Assembly: GCA_963704025.1 (NCBI GenBank)
Contig: CAVPGP010000002.1
Location: forward strand, 124,001 to 188,000
Origin: CAVPGP01 sp963704025
Lineage (GTDB): Bacteria > Actinomycetota > Thermoleophilia > Gaiellales > Gaiellaceae
Direction of reading: 5' to 3'
Length of the DNA: 64,000 nt
The translations under genes were made by a program, and so were the position numbers. Every line of letters starts with the position of its first letter. Position 1 is the first letter of the stretch. A model generated the notes under the pieces. That model was not told the DNA's origin. It worked only from the letters and a program-made list of their open reading frames with translations, and ran no database searches. Shown here piece by piece: positions 11,280 through 19,540 of this stretch.

Positions 11280-12222
11280 GCCGGCCGCCGACCGCGCGGC
11301 GGCGCGGCTGGGCGAGGTCGCGGCGAATCTCGCGCGCGTCGTCCACGCGCCGGAGGAGACGCTGCGCAACTGTGTGCTCTGCCTCGTGGCGGAGGGTCAC
11401 TTGATCATCGAGGACCTGCCGGGCGTGGGGAAGACGACGCTCGCCAAGGCCCTCGCTCGTTCCGTCGACGTCTCCTTCTCCCGGCTTCAGTTCACGCCCG
11501 ACCTGCTCCCGTCCGACGTCACGGGCGTGAGCGTCTACGACCAGGAGGCCGGCAGCTTCCGCTTCCGGGCCGGGCCCGTGTTCGCAAACGTGCTGCTCGT
11601 CGACGAGGTCAACCGCGCCTCGCCGAAGACGCAGTCCGCGCTGCTGGAGTGCATGCAGGAGAACCAGGTCACGGTGGACGGCAGGACGTATCCGCTGCAG
11701 CGGCCGTTCTTCGTCCTCGCGACCCAGAACCCCGTCGAGTACGAGGGGACGTACCCGTTGCCGGAGGCACAGCTCGACCGGTTCACGATGCGGCTCTCGA
11801 TCGGATACCCACCGCTCGCCGAGGAGGCCCGCATGCTCGTGGAGCAGACGACCGAGACGCCGCTCGAGTCGCTGGCCGCGGTTGCGACCGGGGAGGACGT
11901 GCTCGCGCTCGTCGAGCAGGCGAGAGCGGTCTACGTGGAGGAGTCCCTCAACCGCTACGTCGTCGCGCTTCTCCAGCACACGCGACGCGACGAGCGGCTG
12001 TACCTGGGCGGCAGCCCGCGGGCCGGGATCGCGCTGCTGCGGGTCGCCAAGGCGCGGGCCCTCGCCGAGGGCCGCGACTACGTCGGCCCGGACGACGTCA
12101 AGGCGATCGCGGCACCCGTGCTCGCGCACCGGCTGATCCTCGCTCCGGAGGCGCGTGCGGCCGGCACGACCCCGGGCGACGTGGTCGCCGAGGCGCTGGC
12201 GCGGACGCCGGTGCCGGTGTGA
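11257..12222 (+). CDS. MoxR-type AAA+ ATPase
   Basis: MoxR ATPases act as chaperones that assemble or activate partner complexes, commonly those encoded with DUF58 and transglutaminase genes as here. The 321-residue protein has Walker A GVGKTT at 56-61, Walker B VLLVDEVNRASPKTQSAL, and sensor ATQNPVEYEGTYPLPEAQLDRF (split over strand and arginine finger). Start GTG overlaps the coaBC end by 23 nt; the stop is fused to the next GTG. The exact client is unknown. Confidence 0.92.
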   Translation: MSEQPASRPAADRAAARLGEVAANLARVVHAPEETLRNCVLCLVAEGHLIIEDLPGVGKTTLAKALARSVDVSFSRLQFTPDLLPSDVTGVSVYDQEAGSFRFRAGPVFANVLLVDEVNRASPKTQSALLECMQENQVTVDGRTYPLQRPFFVLATQNPVEYEGTYPLPEAQLDRFTMRLSIGYPPLAEEARMLVEQTTETPLESLAAVATGEDVLALVEQARAVYVEESLNRYVVALLQHTRRDERLYLGGSPRAGIALLRVAKARALAEGRDYVGPDDVKAIAAPVLAHRLILAPEARAAGTTPGDVVAEALARTPVPV

Positions 12223-13358
12223 CGACCCGAGGGCGAAACGTCCTCTTCCTCGGCGGGGCGACCTACCTCGCTGCCTGGCTCTTCGGCTCGACGGCGCTCT
12301 ATCCCGTGGCGACGGGGCTGCTGCTCGCGGCTCTCGGGGCGCGGCTCTGGGTCGGCGCGGCGACGCGGCCCCTGCTGCTTCGGCGGCACATCCAGGAAGG
12401 CCCGCATGTCGAGGGAGACGACGTCACGGTCACGGTCGAGCTCGACCGGGAAGGGCCGGTGCCGCCGCCGTCGGTGACTCTCGTCGAGCACGTGGGGCGG
12501 CTCGGCGTCCGCGAGACGCCGATGCGCGCGCGACGCGCCCGCTACACGCTGCAGACGCTGCCCCGCGGCCGGTACACGTTCGAGGACGCACGCGCCCTGA
12601 TCGAGGACCCGTTCGGGCTCGCACGCGAGGAGGTGGTGCTCCGCGAGCGGGCGGCGGTGCTGATGCATCCCCGAGTCGTGGAGCTCGATGTTCTCTTCTC
12701 CGACGGCGCAGGTGCGTCCTTCGGCGGCCGTCGGCTGCTGCTTCGCCGCACGGCGGGGTTCGACGTGCACAGCGTGCGCGAGTACGAGCACGGCGACTCG
12801 CTCCGCCGGGTGCACTGGCCGTCCACCGCGCGCCGCGGTGAGCTGATGGTCAAGGAGCTCGAGGACTCGCCCCGCGAGGAGGTCGCCGTCGTTCTCGACG
12901 GGGCGCCGTCGCCCCTCTTCGACCTCGAGGCACGGATCACGGGCTCGCTCGTCCGCGGGCAGGCGCGCCGCGGACGGGCCGCGCTGCTCGTCGTGACGGG
13001 GCTCGTCGAGCAGCAGTTGCACGTGCGCTCGCTCGCGGGCGACTGGCGCGCCGCGCTCGATCTCCTGGCCGCGGCCGAGCCGGCGCGAGGGCGCCCGGTC
13101 GAAGCCGTCGTGGGCACGATCGCCGCGCCGGAGCTCGTGCTCGTCACGGCCGCGCTGACGCCACGGCTCGCGGAGCGGCTGCTCCAGCTCGCCGCGGCGC
13201 ACCGCCGGGTCTCGCTCGTGCTCGCCCAGGCCCGCCGCGCGCCCGAGCCGGCGCTGTTGCGCCTCCAGGGAGCCGGCGTCGCAGTCGTCACGGTCACCGA
13301 GGCGGACGACCTCGCCGCGGTGCTCGGTGCACGGGCACGGGAGGCGCTGCGTGCATAG
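12219..13358 (+). CDS. DUF58 domain protein
   Basis: Product of 379 residues. Two hydrophobic segments open the protein (VLFLGGATYLAAWLFG, VATGLLLAALGARLWVG), then a beta-rich part, then the DUF58 signature YEHGDSLRRVHWPSTARRG near residues 189-207, which leads into a von Willebrand A-like domain. Such proteins sit in MoxR-DUF58-transglutaminase operons; their molecular role is not established. Start GTG is within the GTGA overlap with the MoxR gene. Eight nt overlap with the next gene. Confidence 0.9.
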   Translation: MTTRGRNVLFLGGATYLAAWLFGSTALYPVATGLLLAALGARLWVGAATRPLLLRRHIQEGPHVEGDDVTVTVELDREGPVPPPSVTLVEHVGRLGVRETPMRARRARYTLQTLPRGRYTFEDARALIEDPFGLAREEVVLRERAAVLMHPRVVELDVLFSDGAGASFGGRRLLLRRTAGFDVHSVREYEHGDSLRRVHWPSTARRGELMVKELEDSPREEVAVVLDGAPSPLFDLEARITGSLVRGQARRGRAALLVVTGLVEQQLHVRSLAGDWRAALDLLAAAEPARGRPVEAVVGTIAAPELVLVTAALTPRLAERLLQLAAAHRRVSLVLAQARRAPEPALLRLQGAGVAVVTVTEADDLAAVLGARAREALRA

Positions 13359-15558
13359 AGGCGACGAAGAACGAGCCCGCCTGCGCATGATCGTCGTCGC
13401 GTGGACCCTGCCGGCGGCGGTGATCGCCTGGAACTGGTTGCGGCTCGAGAGCCCGCACGTCGAGCTGCGGCGCGCGCTCGCGGTCGCCGTCCTCGGCCTC
13501 CTGCCGGCACTCGCACCAACGCGGACGCGCAGGCTGCTGGCACTCGTGCCGGCAACAGCGCTCGCCTGCGACGCCGCCTTCGGGACGCTCGACGCGACGG
13601 CATGGGCGGGCCGGCTGGAGCGCGGCTTCCTCGACTTCTACGACGTGACGCTCCCGTTCGCCTCCGGGCATGCGCAGATGGAGGGCGTGATCCTGCTGGC
13701 CGTCTTCGCGGGCTCGCTGGCGGTGGCGCTAGGCCTCGCCGCCGGGCGGCCCGCGGGGGCGGCCGCGGCGCTCGTGGTGGCCGCAGGCTGGCCCGCCACG
13801 CTCCTCGCCGGCTCGGCGGTCGTGCGCGGCGCCGCGATCCTCGCGGCGGCGCTCTGGCTGCTCGCCGGACAGCGGCTCGGGTCGAGGGCGCTCGTCCTGG
13901 GCGCAGCGTCGGTGCTCGCCGCGTTGGCGGCCACCTCCTCACCCGCGATCGCCCGCGACGCGGTGCTCGGCTGGCAGAGCTGGGATCCCTACACGCGCCC
14001 GGACGACCCCGTCGGCGTCTCATACGTCTGGAACTCCGACTACACCGGCCTCCACTTCCCCAAGAAGAAGACGGTCGTGCTTCGCGTCAAGGCGCCGGCC
14101 ACGCCGCGGTACTGGCGCGCGACGACCCTCGAGTCGTACGACGAGCAGGGCTGGACCGAGAGCCTCGTGCCGGCGGCATTCGGGCGCGACGCGCTGCTGC
14201 CTGCCCGCGCGTTTCGCACCCGCAATCAGGTTCGACAGGACGTGACAGTCGAAGCGCTGGCGGACGTCCACCTGGTCGGAACCGCGTCCCCTGTCGAGTG
14301 GCTCGCGCCGGACACCGGCATCCGGCTTGCCGCCGGCGGCGTCGCGCTCGTGCCGGAGGAACTCCACCGCGGAATGACGTACACCGTGTGGAGCTTCGCG
14401 CCGCGGCCGACGCCGGCACAGCTGTCGCGCTCGCCGGCGAGGTACCCGGCTCAGATCACGTCGAGCCTGGCGCTGGAGGTTCAGCCGGGGGTCAGCGTGC
14501 CGCCGTTCGGGACGCCGGGACGAGACGCGGTCGTGCGGGCCTCGCTCGCCGGCCGCTTCGGCACGCCCGCGTCGCCGTACCGGGCGCTCTACGACCGCGC
14601 GCTCGCCGTGGTCGGCCACCCGGGGAGCCCGTACGCCGCCGCGGTCGCGCTGGAGCGCTGGTTCCGCATCGGCGGCGGCTTCCGCTACGTCGAGCAGCCG
14701 CCTCAGCCGCACGGCCTCCCGCCGCTGGTGGACTTCGTCACCCGCACCAAGGCGGGCTACTGCCAGCATTTCGCGGGCGCGATGGCGCTCATGCTCCGCT
14801 ACCTCGGAGTCCCCGCGCGCGTCGCCGCGGGGTTTACCGAGGGGGTCCGCACGGGCCACGAGTGGAAGGTGACCGACCACGACGCGCACACCTGGGTCGA
14901 GGTCTGGTTCGCCGGCTGGGGCTGGCTGCCGTTCGACCCGACGCCGGGGCGCGGCACGCTCGCCGGCCGGTACACGTCGGCGTCGGCGGCCTTCAACCCC
15001 GCGAGCGTGTTCGGGCTGCTGGGGGAGCGCGCCAGCGGGACGGCCCGGCGGCTCTTCCAGCAGAAGGGGCTGCGCGAGGCGTCGGTCGCGGGCGAGGCTG
15101 CGAAGACCGGCAACCGGGGCGTCACCCGCGCGCTGGCCGCCCCGCTGGGGCACAAGCGGGACTTCCTGCTCCTCGCGCTCGCCGGCCTGGCGGCGCTCGC
15201 GGTTGCCGGCGTGGCGGCGAAAAACGGCGCCCGTGCCCTGCGCTACCGCTCGCGTGACCCGCGCCGCGTCGCACGTGCGTGCCGCCTCGAGCTGCAGGGA
15301 TACCTCGCCGACCAGGGCATCGATGTGCCGGTGGGAGCGACGCTCGACGAGCTCGCCGGGGTCGTGCACCAGCGCCTCTCCGTCGACGCGGGCCGGTTCG
15401 CTGCGGCCGCTACGGAGGCCCGCTATGCGCCGCCGGGCCGCGCGGAGGAGGCCGCGGCCCGCGCCCGGCTCGAGCTGAAGCGACTGCTGCGCGTGATCCG
15501 CTCGCGTCTGACCGCGTCACGCCGGCTGCGCGGTGCCTTCTCGGTCCGTTCGCTGTGA
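13351..15558 (+). CDS. Membrane-anchored transglutaminase-like protein
   Basis: A 735-residue protein: an N-terminal multi-pass membrane part (about five or six hydrophobic helices to residue ~200), a long extracytoplasmic part, a transglutaminase-like domain with the triad Cys471 (GYCQHFAGAMAL), His513 (DAHTWVEVWF) and Asp529 (PFDPTPG), one further transmembrane helix (FLLLALAGLAALAVAGVAA), and a cytoplasmic DUF4129-like tail. I prefer GTG 13351 because GGAGG lies 7 nt before it. It completes the MoxR-DUF58-transglutaminase set and is likely a cell-envelope protease or cross-linker; substrate unknown. Confidence 0.9.
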   Translation: MHRGDEERARLRMIVVAWTLPAAVIAWNWLRLESPHVELRRALAVAVLGLLPALAPTRTRRLLALVPATALACDAAFGTLDATAWAGRLERGFLDFYDVTLPFASGHAQMEGVILLAVFAGSLAVALGLAAGRPAGAAAALVVAAGWPATLLAGSAVVRGAAILAAALWLLAGQRLGSRALVLGAASVLAALAATSSPAIARDAVLGWQSWDPYTRPDDPVGVSYVWNSDYTGLHFPKKKTVVLRVKAPATPRYWRATTLESYDEQGWTESLVPAAFGRDALLPARAFRTRNQVRQDVTVEALADVHLVGTASPVEWLAPDTGIRLAAGGVALVPEELHRGMTYTVWSFAPRPTPAQLSRSPARYPAQITSSLALEVQPGVSVPPFGTPGRDAVVRASLAGRFGTPASPYRALYDRALAVVGHPGSPYAAAVALERWFRIGGGFRYVEQPPQPHGLPPLVDFVTRTKAGYCQHFAGAMALMLRYLGVPARVAAGFTEGVRTGHEWKVTDHDAHTWVEVWFAGWGWLPFDPTPGRGTLAGRYTSASAAFNPASVFGLLGERASGTARRLFQQKGLREASVAGEAAKTGNRGVTRALAAPLGHKRDFLLLALAGLAALAVAGVAAKNGARALRYRSRDPRRVARACRLELQGYLADQGIDVPVGATLDELAGVVHQRLSVDAGRFAAAATEARYAPPGRAEEAAARARLELKRLLRVIRSRLTASRRLRGAFSVRSL

Positions 15559-16247
15559 TCCGGGAGGCGGTCGTGATGGCCGCGGGCGAGGGACGGCGGC
15601 TGCGCCCCATCACGGAGCGTTGGGCGAAGCCCGTGCTCCCTATCGACGGGCGCGCTGTGATCGCGACCCTGATGCACGAGCTGGAGGCGGCCGGCATCGA
15701 GCGGACGACGGTCGTGGTCGGCCACCTCGGGCACCAGATCGAGCAGCTCCTCGCGGGCTTTCCGGCAGAGCTCCGCTTCGCCGTGCAAGCCAGGCCGCTC
15801 GGCTCGGCGGATGCGGTCGCACGCGCCGGGGCGGAGCCCCCGTACCTCGTCGCCGCGGCCGACACGAAGTTCCGCGACGGCGACGTTGCCGCGTTCGCCG
15901 CGGCCGCAGCGGGGGCGGCCGGCGCGCTCGCCGTCCGCCGCGAACCGGCCCCCGAGCCCACGCGTCGGGCGGCAGTGCGGATCGAGGACGGGCGGGTGAC
16001 GCGGGTCCTCGACGACGACCCGCGAAACCCGTTCTCAGGGGCGCCGCTCTGGGCCGTAGGCCCGCGCCTGCACGAGCTCGTCGTGGCCCTGCCCGGGCGC
16101 CCGCCCTACGAGCTGGCGACCGCGTTTCAGCAGGCTGTGGACGCCGGCGAGGAGATCCGTGCGGTCGAGATCGGCCCGACGCGGGATCTGACGTTTCCGC
16201 TTGACTTGATGGAGAGGAACTTCCCGTACCTGAAGGGCGTCCTTTGA
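15555..16247 (+). CDS. Nucleotidyltransferase (sugar-phosphate type)
   Basis: A 230-residue protein with the nucleotidyltransferase signature VVMAAGEGRRLRPIT at 6-20, followed by WAKPVLPIDGRAVI. These enzymes join an NTP to a sugar phosphate. The metal-binding aspartate is probably in AAADTKFRDGD. It lacks the C-terminal left-handed helix of full-length enzymes. The specific sugar cannot be told from the sequence. GTG 15555 is fused to the preceding stop (GTGA), and the gene is fused in turn to the TPR gene. Confidence 0.82.
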   Translation: MIREAVVMAAGEGRRLRPITERWAKPVLPIDGRAVIATLMHELEAAGIERTTVVVGHLGHQIEQLLAGFPAELRFAVQARPLGSADAVARAGAEPPYLVAAADTKFRDGDVAAFAAAAAGAAGALAVRREPAPEPTRRAAVRIEDGRVTRVLDDDPRNPFSGAPLWAVGPRLHELVVALPGRPPYELATAFQQAVDAGEEIRAVEIGPTRDLTFPLDLMERNFPYLKGVL

Positions 16248-16612
16248 GCGAGACGTACGACCTGTTCACCGAGGGAAAGCGCCGCCTCGAGAACGGGATG
16301 GCCGCCCAGGCGACCGTGCCGCTCGAGAAGGCGAAGGCGCTCGAGCCGGAGAAGGCCTCGATCCGCGAGGCGCTCGGGATCGCCTACTTCAGGATTCACC
16401 GCTGGGACGAGGCGGAGGCCGAGTTCCGCAAGATGCTCGAGCTCTCGCCCGCGGACGACTACGCGCACTACGCGCTCGGCCGCTGTCTGGAGAAGCAGGG
16501 CAAGACCGCGGAGGCCAACGGGCACTACAAGCTCGCGAGCTCGCTCCGGCCCGGCTCCGAGCATTACGCGTCGCGCATCCTCGAGCTCGACGAGCCGGAC
16601 GGCGGCGACTAG
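16244..16612 (+). CDS. Small TPR-repeat protein
   Basis: A 122-residue protein of about three tetratricopeptide repeats: GKRRLENGMAAQATVPLEKA, LGIAYFRIHRWDEAEAEFRK and LGRCLEKQGKTAEANGHYKL. TPRs bind other proteins; no enzyme domain is present. TTG start overlaps the preceding stop (TTGA). Its position between the nucleotidyltransferase and dtd does not reveal a partner. Confidence 0.85.
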   Translation: MSETYDLFTEGKRRLENGMAAQATVPLEKAKALEPEKASIREALGIAYFRIHRWDEAEAEFRKMLELSPADDYAHYALGRCLEKQGKTAEANGHYKLASSLRPGSEHYASRILELDEPDGGD

Positions 16613-16617
16613 CGCCG

Positions 16618-17043
16618 TTGCGGGCCGTCGTCCAGCGGGTGACCAGCGCGTCTGCGAGCCCTGGGGGCTCCATCGGCCCGGGGCTCCTCGTCCTGCTCGG
16701 GATCGCCGACGGAGACGACGAAGCCGACGCCGTGCGGCTGGCCGAGCACGTTGCGCGGCTGCGGATCTTCGAGAACGAGGACGGCAGGTTCGACCGCAGC
16801 CTGCTGGACACGGCCGGCGCCGTGCTCGCCGTCAGCCAGTTCACGCTCATCGCCGACACGCGAAAGGGGAACCGGCCCGACTTCTCCAAGGCCGCGCGGC
16901 CGGAGGTGGCGGAACCCGGCTACGAACGGTTCGTGGAAGCCCTTCGTGACCTCGGCGTGCACGCACAGACAGGGGTGTTCGGAGCGAGGATGCAGGTCAC
17001 GCTCGTCAACGACGGGCCGGTAACCATCGTCCTCGAGATCTGA
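16618..17043 (+). CDS. dtd: D-aminoacyl-tRNA deacylase
   Basis: Removes D-amino acids mischarged on tRNA. The 141-residue product has both signatures: SQFTLIADTRKGNRPDFSKA with the SQFT motif near residue 75, and NDGPVT near 131. It begins with TTG (MRAVVQRVTSASAS), 5 nt after the TPR stop. Full length for the family. The operon that began at mihF or coaBC probably ends here; a 197-nt spacer follows. Confidence 0.95.
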   Translation: MRAVVQRVTSASASPGGSIGPGLLVLLGIADGDDEADAVRLAEHVARLRIFENEDGRFDRSLLDTAGAVLAVSQFTLIADTRKGNRPDFSKAARPEVAEPGYERFVEALRDLGVHAQTGVFGARMQVTLVNDGPVTIVLEI

Positions 17044-17128
17044 CCGCGCAACTCTGCGTGGTGAGTGGCATGGCTGCGGACTTGCGGTCACGCTCGTTCT
17101 CGACAGCTGATCGGGGAGCCGTCCCGGC

Positions 17129-17157
17129 CTGACGAGCGACCGCTCGGTTGCTATCCT
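17129..17157 (+). promoter_or_regulatory. Promoter of the rimP-nusA-infB operon
   Basis: CTGACG (17129-17134), a 17-nt spacer and TATCCT (17152-17157), preceded by TGC as in an extended -10. Predicted start near 17164, so the leader is about 77 nt and contains the terminator-like hairpin. The block GGTTGCTATCCT resembles GGTTGCTACCCT in front of rpsO. Spacer 17044-17128 shows no gene. Confidence 0.6.
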
Positions 17158-17187
17158 GCACACACCACATTTCGAGCGGTTTCGAGG

Positions 17188-17227
17188 TGGGCGCGCGGCG
17201 CCCATTTTTTGTGAGGCGCCCATTTTT
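17188..17227 (+). terminator. Terminator-like leader hairpin with duplicated 3' arm
   Basis: TGGGCGC (17188-17194) pairs with GCGCCCA (17198-17204), a 7-bp stem with a 3-nt loop, followed by six T (17205-17210): a textbook intrinsic terminator placed between the predicted promoter and rimP. The block GGCGCCCATTTTT plus GTGAGG is then repeated, giving a second GCGCCCA (17216-17222) and five T (17223-17227). It could end dtd transcription and attenuate the nusA operon. Confidence 0.75.
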
Positions 17228-17240
17228 GTGAGGAGAGCAC

Positions 17241-17711
17241 ATGGCGACCGGCATCTACGACAAGGAGAAGGAGCTCTACCGGCAGGTCTCGCAGGAGATC
17301 GGGCGCGGCGTGCCCGACGTCGAGGTGCTTGCCCTGGAGCTCGTCGGCCGTGAGCGTTTCCGCGTGTACATCGACCATCCCCGCGGGGTCGACCTCGCGC
17401 TCTGCGAGCGCGTCTCGGGCGTGCTGCGCGCCTACTCCGACCGCTATTCCGTCGAGGTCTCCTCGCCCGGCCTCGACCGGCCGCTGCGCACGCCTGCGCA
17501 CTTCGCCCGCCAGGTCGGCCGGCGGGTGGCGCTGAAGACCGCCGACGAGATCGGCGGCAAGATCAGATTTCGCGGCGAGCTGCTCGCCGCCGACGAGCGG
17601 GCCGTTCGCATCGCGGGTTCGGGGAAGGATGCGGCGCCGGTCGAGATCCCGTATTCGGAGATCGTCCGCGCAAACGTGATCGACACTGAAACAGAGGGAG
17701 CTGGAAGATGA
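17241..17711 (+). CDS. rimP: Ribosome maturation factor RimP
   Basis: Assembly factor of the 30S subunit. The 156-residue protein begins MATGIYDKEKELYRQVSQEIGRG and contains the family core RVYIDHPRGVDLALCERVSG and YSVEVSSPGLDRPLR, then a C-terminal SH3-like domain. ATG 17241 follows AGGAG with 5 nt spacing. It is first in the classical rimP-nusA-rnpM-infB-rbfA operon and overlaps nusA by 4 nt. Confidence 0.94.
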   Translation: MATGIYDKEKELYRQVSQEIGRGVPDVEVLALELVGRERFRVYIDHPRGVDLALCERVSGVLRAYSDRYSVEVSSPGLDRPLRTPAHFARQVGRRVALKTADEIGGKIRFRGELLAADERAVRIAGSGKDAAPVEIPYSEIVRANVIDTETEGAGR

Positions 17712-19282
17712 GCCAGGAGATCGTCGAAGCGGTTCGCGAGATCGAGCGCGAGAAGGGGATCGAGAGCGGGACGCTCGTCCAGGCTCTCGAGGATGCGCTG
17801 CTCGCGGCCTACAAGAAGACCCCCGGGGCGGCGCGCCACGCCGTCGTCGAGCTCGACGAGCGGGGCGACTTCCGCGTCTACTCGATCGAGCTGCCGCCGG
17901 ATCTCGAAGAACGCCTGCTCGACGAGGCGCGCGAGCGCGCGCTCGAGGAGCTGGAGCGCCTCGAGGAGGAGACGGGCGAGCGCAACCACACGCTCCTCTC
18001 CGACGCGGACCTCGACATCGCCTGGGACGAGGTGCCGGAGGAGCGGATCAAGCGGGAGGACGTGACCCCGGAGAACTTCGGCCGCATCGCCGCGCAGACG
18101 GCGAAGCAGGTGATCCTGCAGCGGATCCGCGAGGCCGAGCGCGCGATGATGTACGACGAGTACGTCGACCGCGTCAGCGAGGTCGTCACCGGGATTGTCC
18201 AGCAGGCCGGCGACCGGAACAACGTGCTGGTCGACCTCGGCAAGGTCGAGGCGCTGCTCCCGCGCTCGGAGCAGGTGGACGGCGAGCGCTACGAGCAGGG
18301 CTCGCGCATCAAGGCCGTGATCACCGAGGTCCGCTCGGGGACGAAAGGGCCGCAGGTGATCCTCTCGCGCCGCGACCCCGAGCTGATCAAGACGCTGTTC
18401 GAGCTGGAGGTGCCGGAGATCGCCGACGGGCTCGTGGAGATCCGCGGCGTCGCGCGCGAGCCGGGCTACCGCTCGAAGATCGCCGTCGAGTCGCACGCCC
18501 AGGGCGTCGACCCGGTCGGAGCCTGCGTCGGCCCACGCGGCTCCCGCGTCCGCATGGTCGTCTCGGAGCTGCGCGGCGAGAAGATCGACATCATCCCGTG
18601 GAACAACGAGCCGGCGCGCTTCGTCGCCAAGGCGCTCTCGCCCGCCCGCGTCCGCGAGGTGTATTTGGACGACGACAACCAGGAGGCGACGGTCGTCGTC
18701 CCGGACGATCAGCTCGCGCTCGCGATCGGCAAGGAGGGCATGAACGCCCGGCTCGCCGCGCGCCTCACAGGCTGGAAGATCGACATCACGAGCGACTCGG
18801 AGTTCGCGCAGCAGGAGGCACAGGCGGCCTTCGGAGGCAACGGCGCCGAGGGCGAGGACTTCTCCGGCCGCTGCGCCGCGATCCTCTCCAACGGCAAGCG
18901 CTGTCCCAATGAGGCGCTGCCGGGGACGCGCTACTGCGGTCTCCCGGCCCACCAGGCGCTCGCGGGCCAGGAGGGCGAGCCGGCCGAGGTGCCTGTCGTG
19001 GCGGTCGCGACCACGGACGAAGTGGAGATCCTCGAGCCGATCGAGATCGACGAGCCCGAGGACGATGCCGCTCCGATCGACGAGGCCGGAGACGAGCAGC
19101 CCGAGCACCCGAGGAGGGACGTCGTCGAGGGGATCCCGGTCGACCATCGGCCGCCGCCCGACCGCCCGGAGACGCCCGTTGACGTGACCGGCGGCGCCGG
19201 CCTCGAGAGGGTGACGGACGCCGACGTCGTCCACGCGCCTCCGGTCGAGGGCGGCGAGGACCCGGAGGACCAGCGGATCTGA
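17708..19282 (+). CDS. nusA: Transcription termination/antitermination factor NusA with a C-terminal zinc-finger-like extension
   Basis: NusA binds RNA polymerase and modulates pausing, termination and antitermination. The 524-residue product has the N-terminal RNAP-binding domain (with an acidic, arginine-rich helical part), S1 domain (NVLVDLGKVEALLPRSEQV), and KH1/KH2 (DPVGACVGPRGSRVRMVVSELRGEKIDI; AIGKEGMNARLAARLTGWKIDI). After KH2 comes an unusual segment with Cys389, Cys399, Cys410 and His415 (CPNEALPGTRYCGLPAH), like small C-x-C-x-C-x4-H zinc motifs, and then a long acidic, proline-rich tail. Confidence 0.95.
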   Translation: MSQEIVEAVREIEREKGIESGTLVQALEDALLAAYKKTPGAARHAVVELDERGDFRVYSIELPPDLEERLLDEARERALEELERLEEETGERNHTLLSDADLDIAWDEVPEERIKREDVTPENFGRIAAQTAKQVILQRIREAERAMMYDEYVDRVSEVVTGIVQQAGDRNNVLVDLGKVEALLPRSEQVDGERYEQGSRIKAVITEVRSGTKGPQVILSRRDPELIKTLFELEVPEIADGLVEIRGVAREPGYRSKIAVESHAQGVDPVGACVGPRGSRVRMVVSELRGEKIDIIPWNNEPARFVAKALSPARVREVYLDDDNQEATVVVPDDQLALAIGKEGMNARLAARLTGWKIDITSDSEFAQQEAQAAFGGNGAEGEDFSGRCAAILSNGKRCPNEALPGTRYCGLPAHQALAGQEGEPAEVPVVAVATTDEVEILEPIEIDEPEDDAAPIDEAGDEQPEHPRRDVVEGIPVDHRPPPDRPETPVDVTGGAGLERVTDADVVHAPPVEGGEDPEDQRI

Positions 19283-19540
19283 GTGGCCACCGCGATCAGG
19301 ACGTGCGCCGGCTGCGGGCGGAAGTCGCCCCAGGCGGAGCTCGTGCGCTTCCACGCGCGGGAGGGCGTCCTGAGCGCGGGCTCCGGGCCCGGACGGGGCG
19401 TCTACACGTGCCGCTCGCTAGCCTGCTTCGAGCGGGCGGCGACGCGGCGGCAGTTCAACCGCGTGCTTCGCACCAGCGTCCGAATCGACCCGACCCTGCA
19501 GGCTCTCTACACTAGACCCCGATTCAATGGCCAACGGTAG
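19283..19540 (+). CDS. rnpM: RNase P modulator RnpM (YlxR family)
   Basis: An 85-residue DUF448/YlxR protein; the Bacillus homologue binds RNase P RNA and tunes its activity. Visible marks are CAGCGRKSPQAELVRF at 8-23, GPGRGVYTCRS and the CFERA motif. Start GTG 19283 is the base after the nusA stop. It overlaps the infB start by 14 nt. Position between nusA and infB is diagnostic. Confidence 0.93.
   Translation: MATAIRTCAGCGRKSPQAELVRFHAREGVLSAGSGPGRGVYTCRSLACFERAATRRQFNRVLRTSVRIDPTLQALYTRPRFNGQR

Noticed and set aside
17044..17240. tRNA or small RNA gene between dtd and rimP
   Set aside because: No cloverleaf or T-loop consensus was found; the only structure is the leader hairpin. No tRNA or rRNA gene was recognised anywhere in the window.
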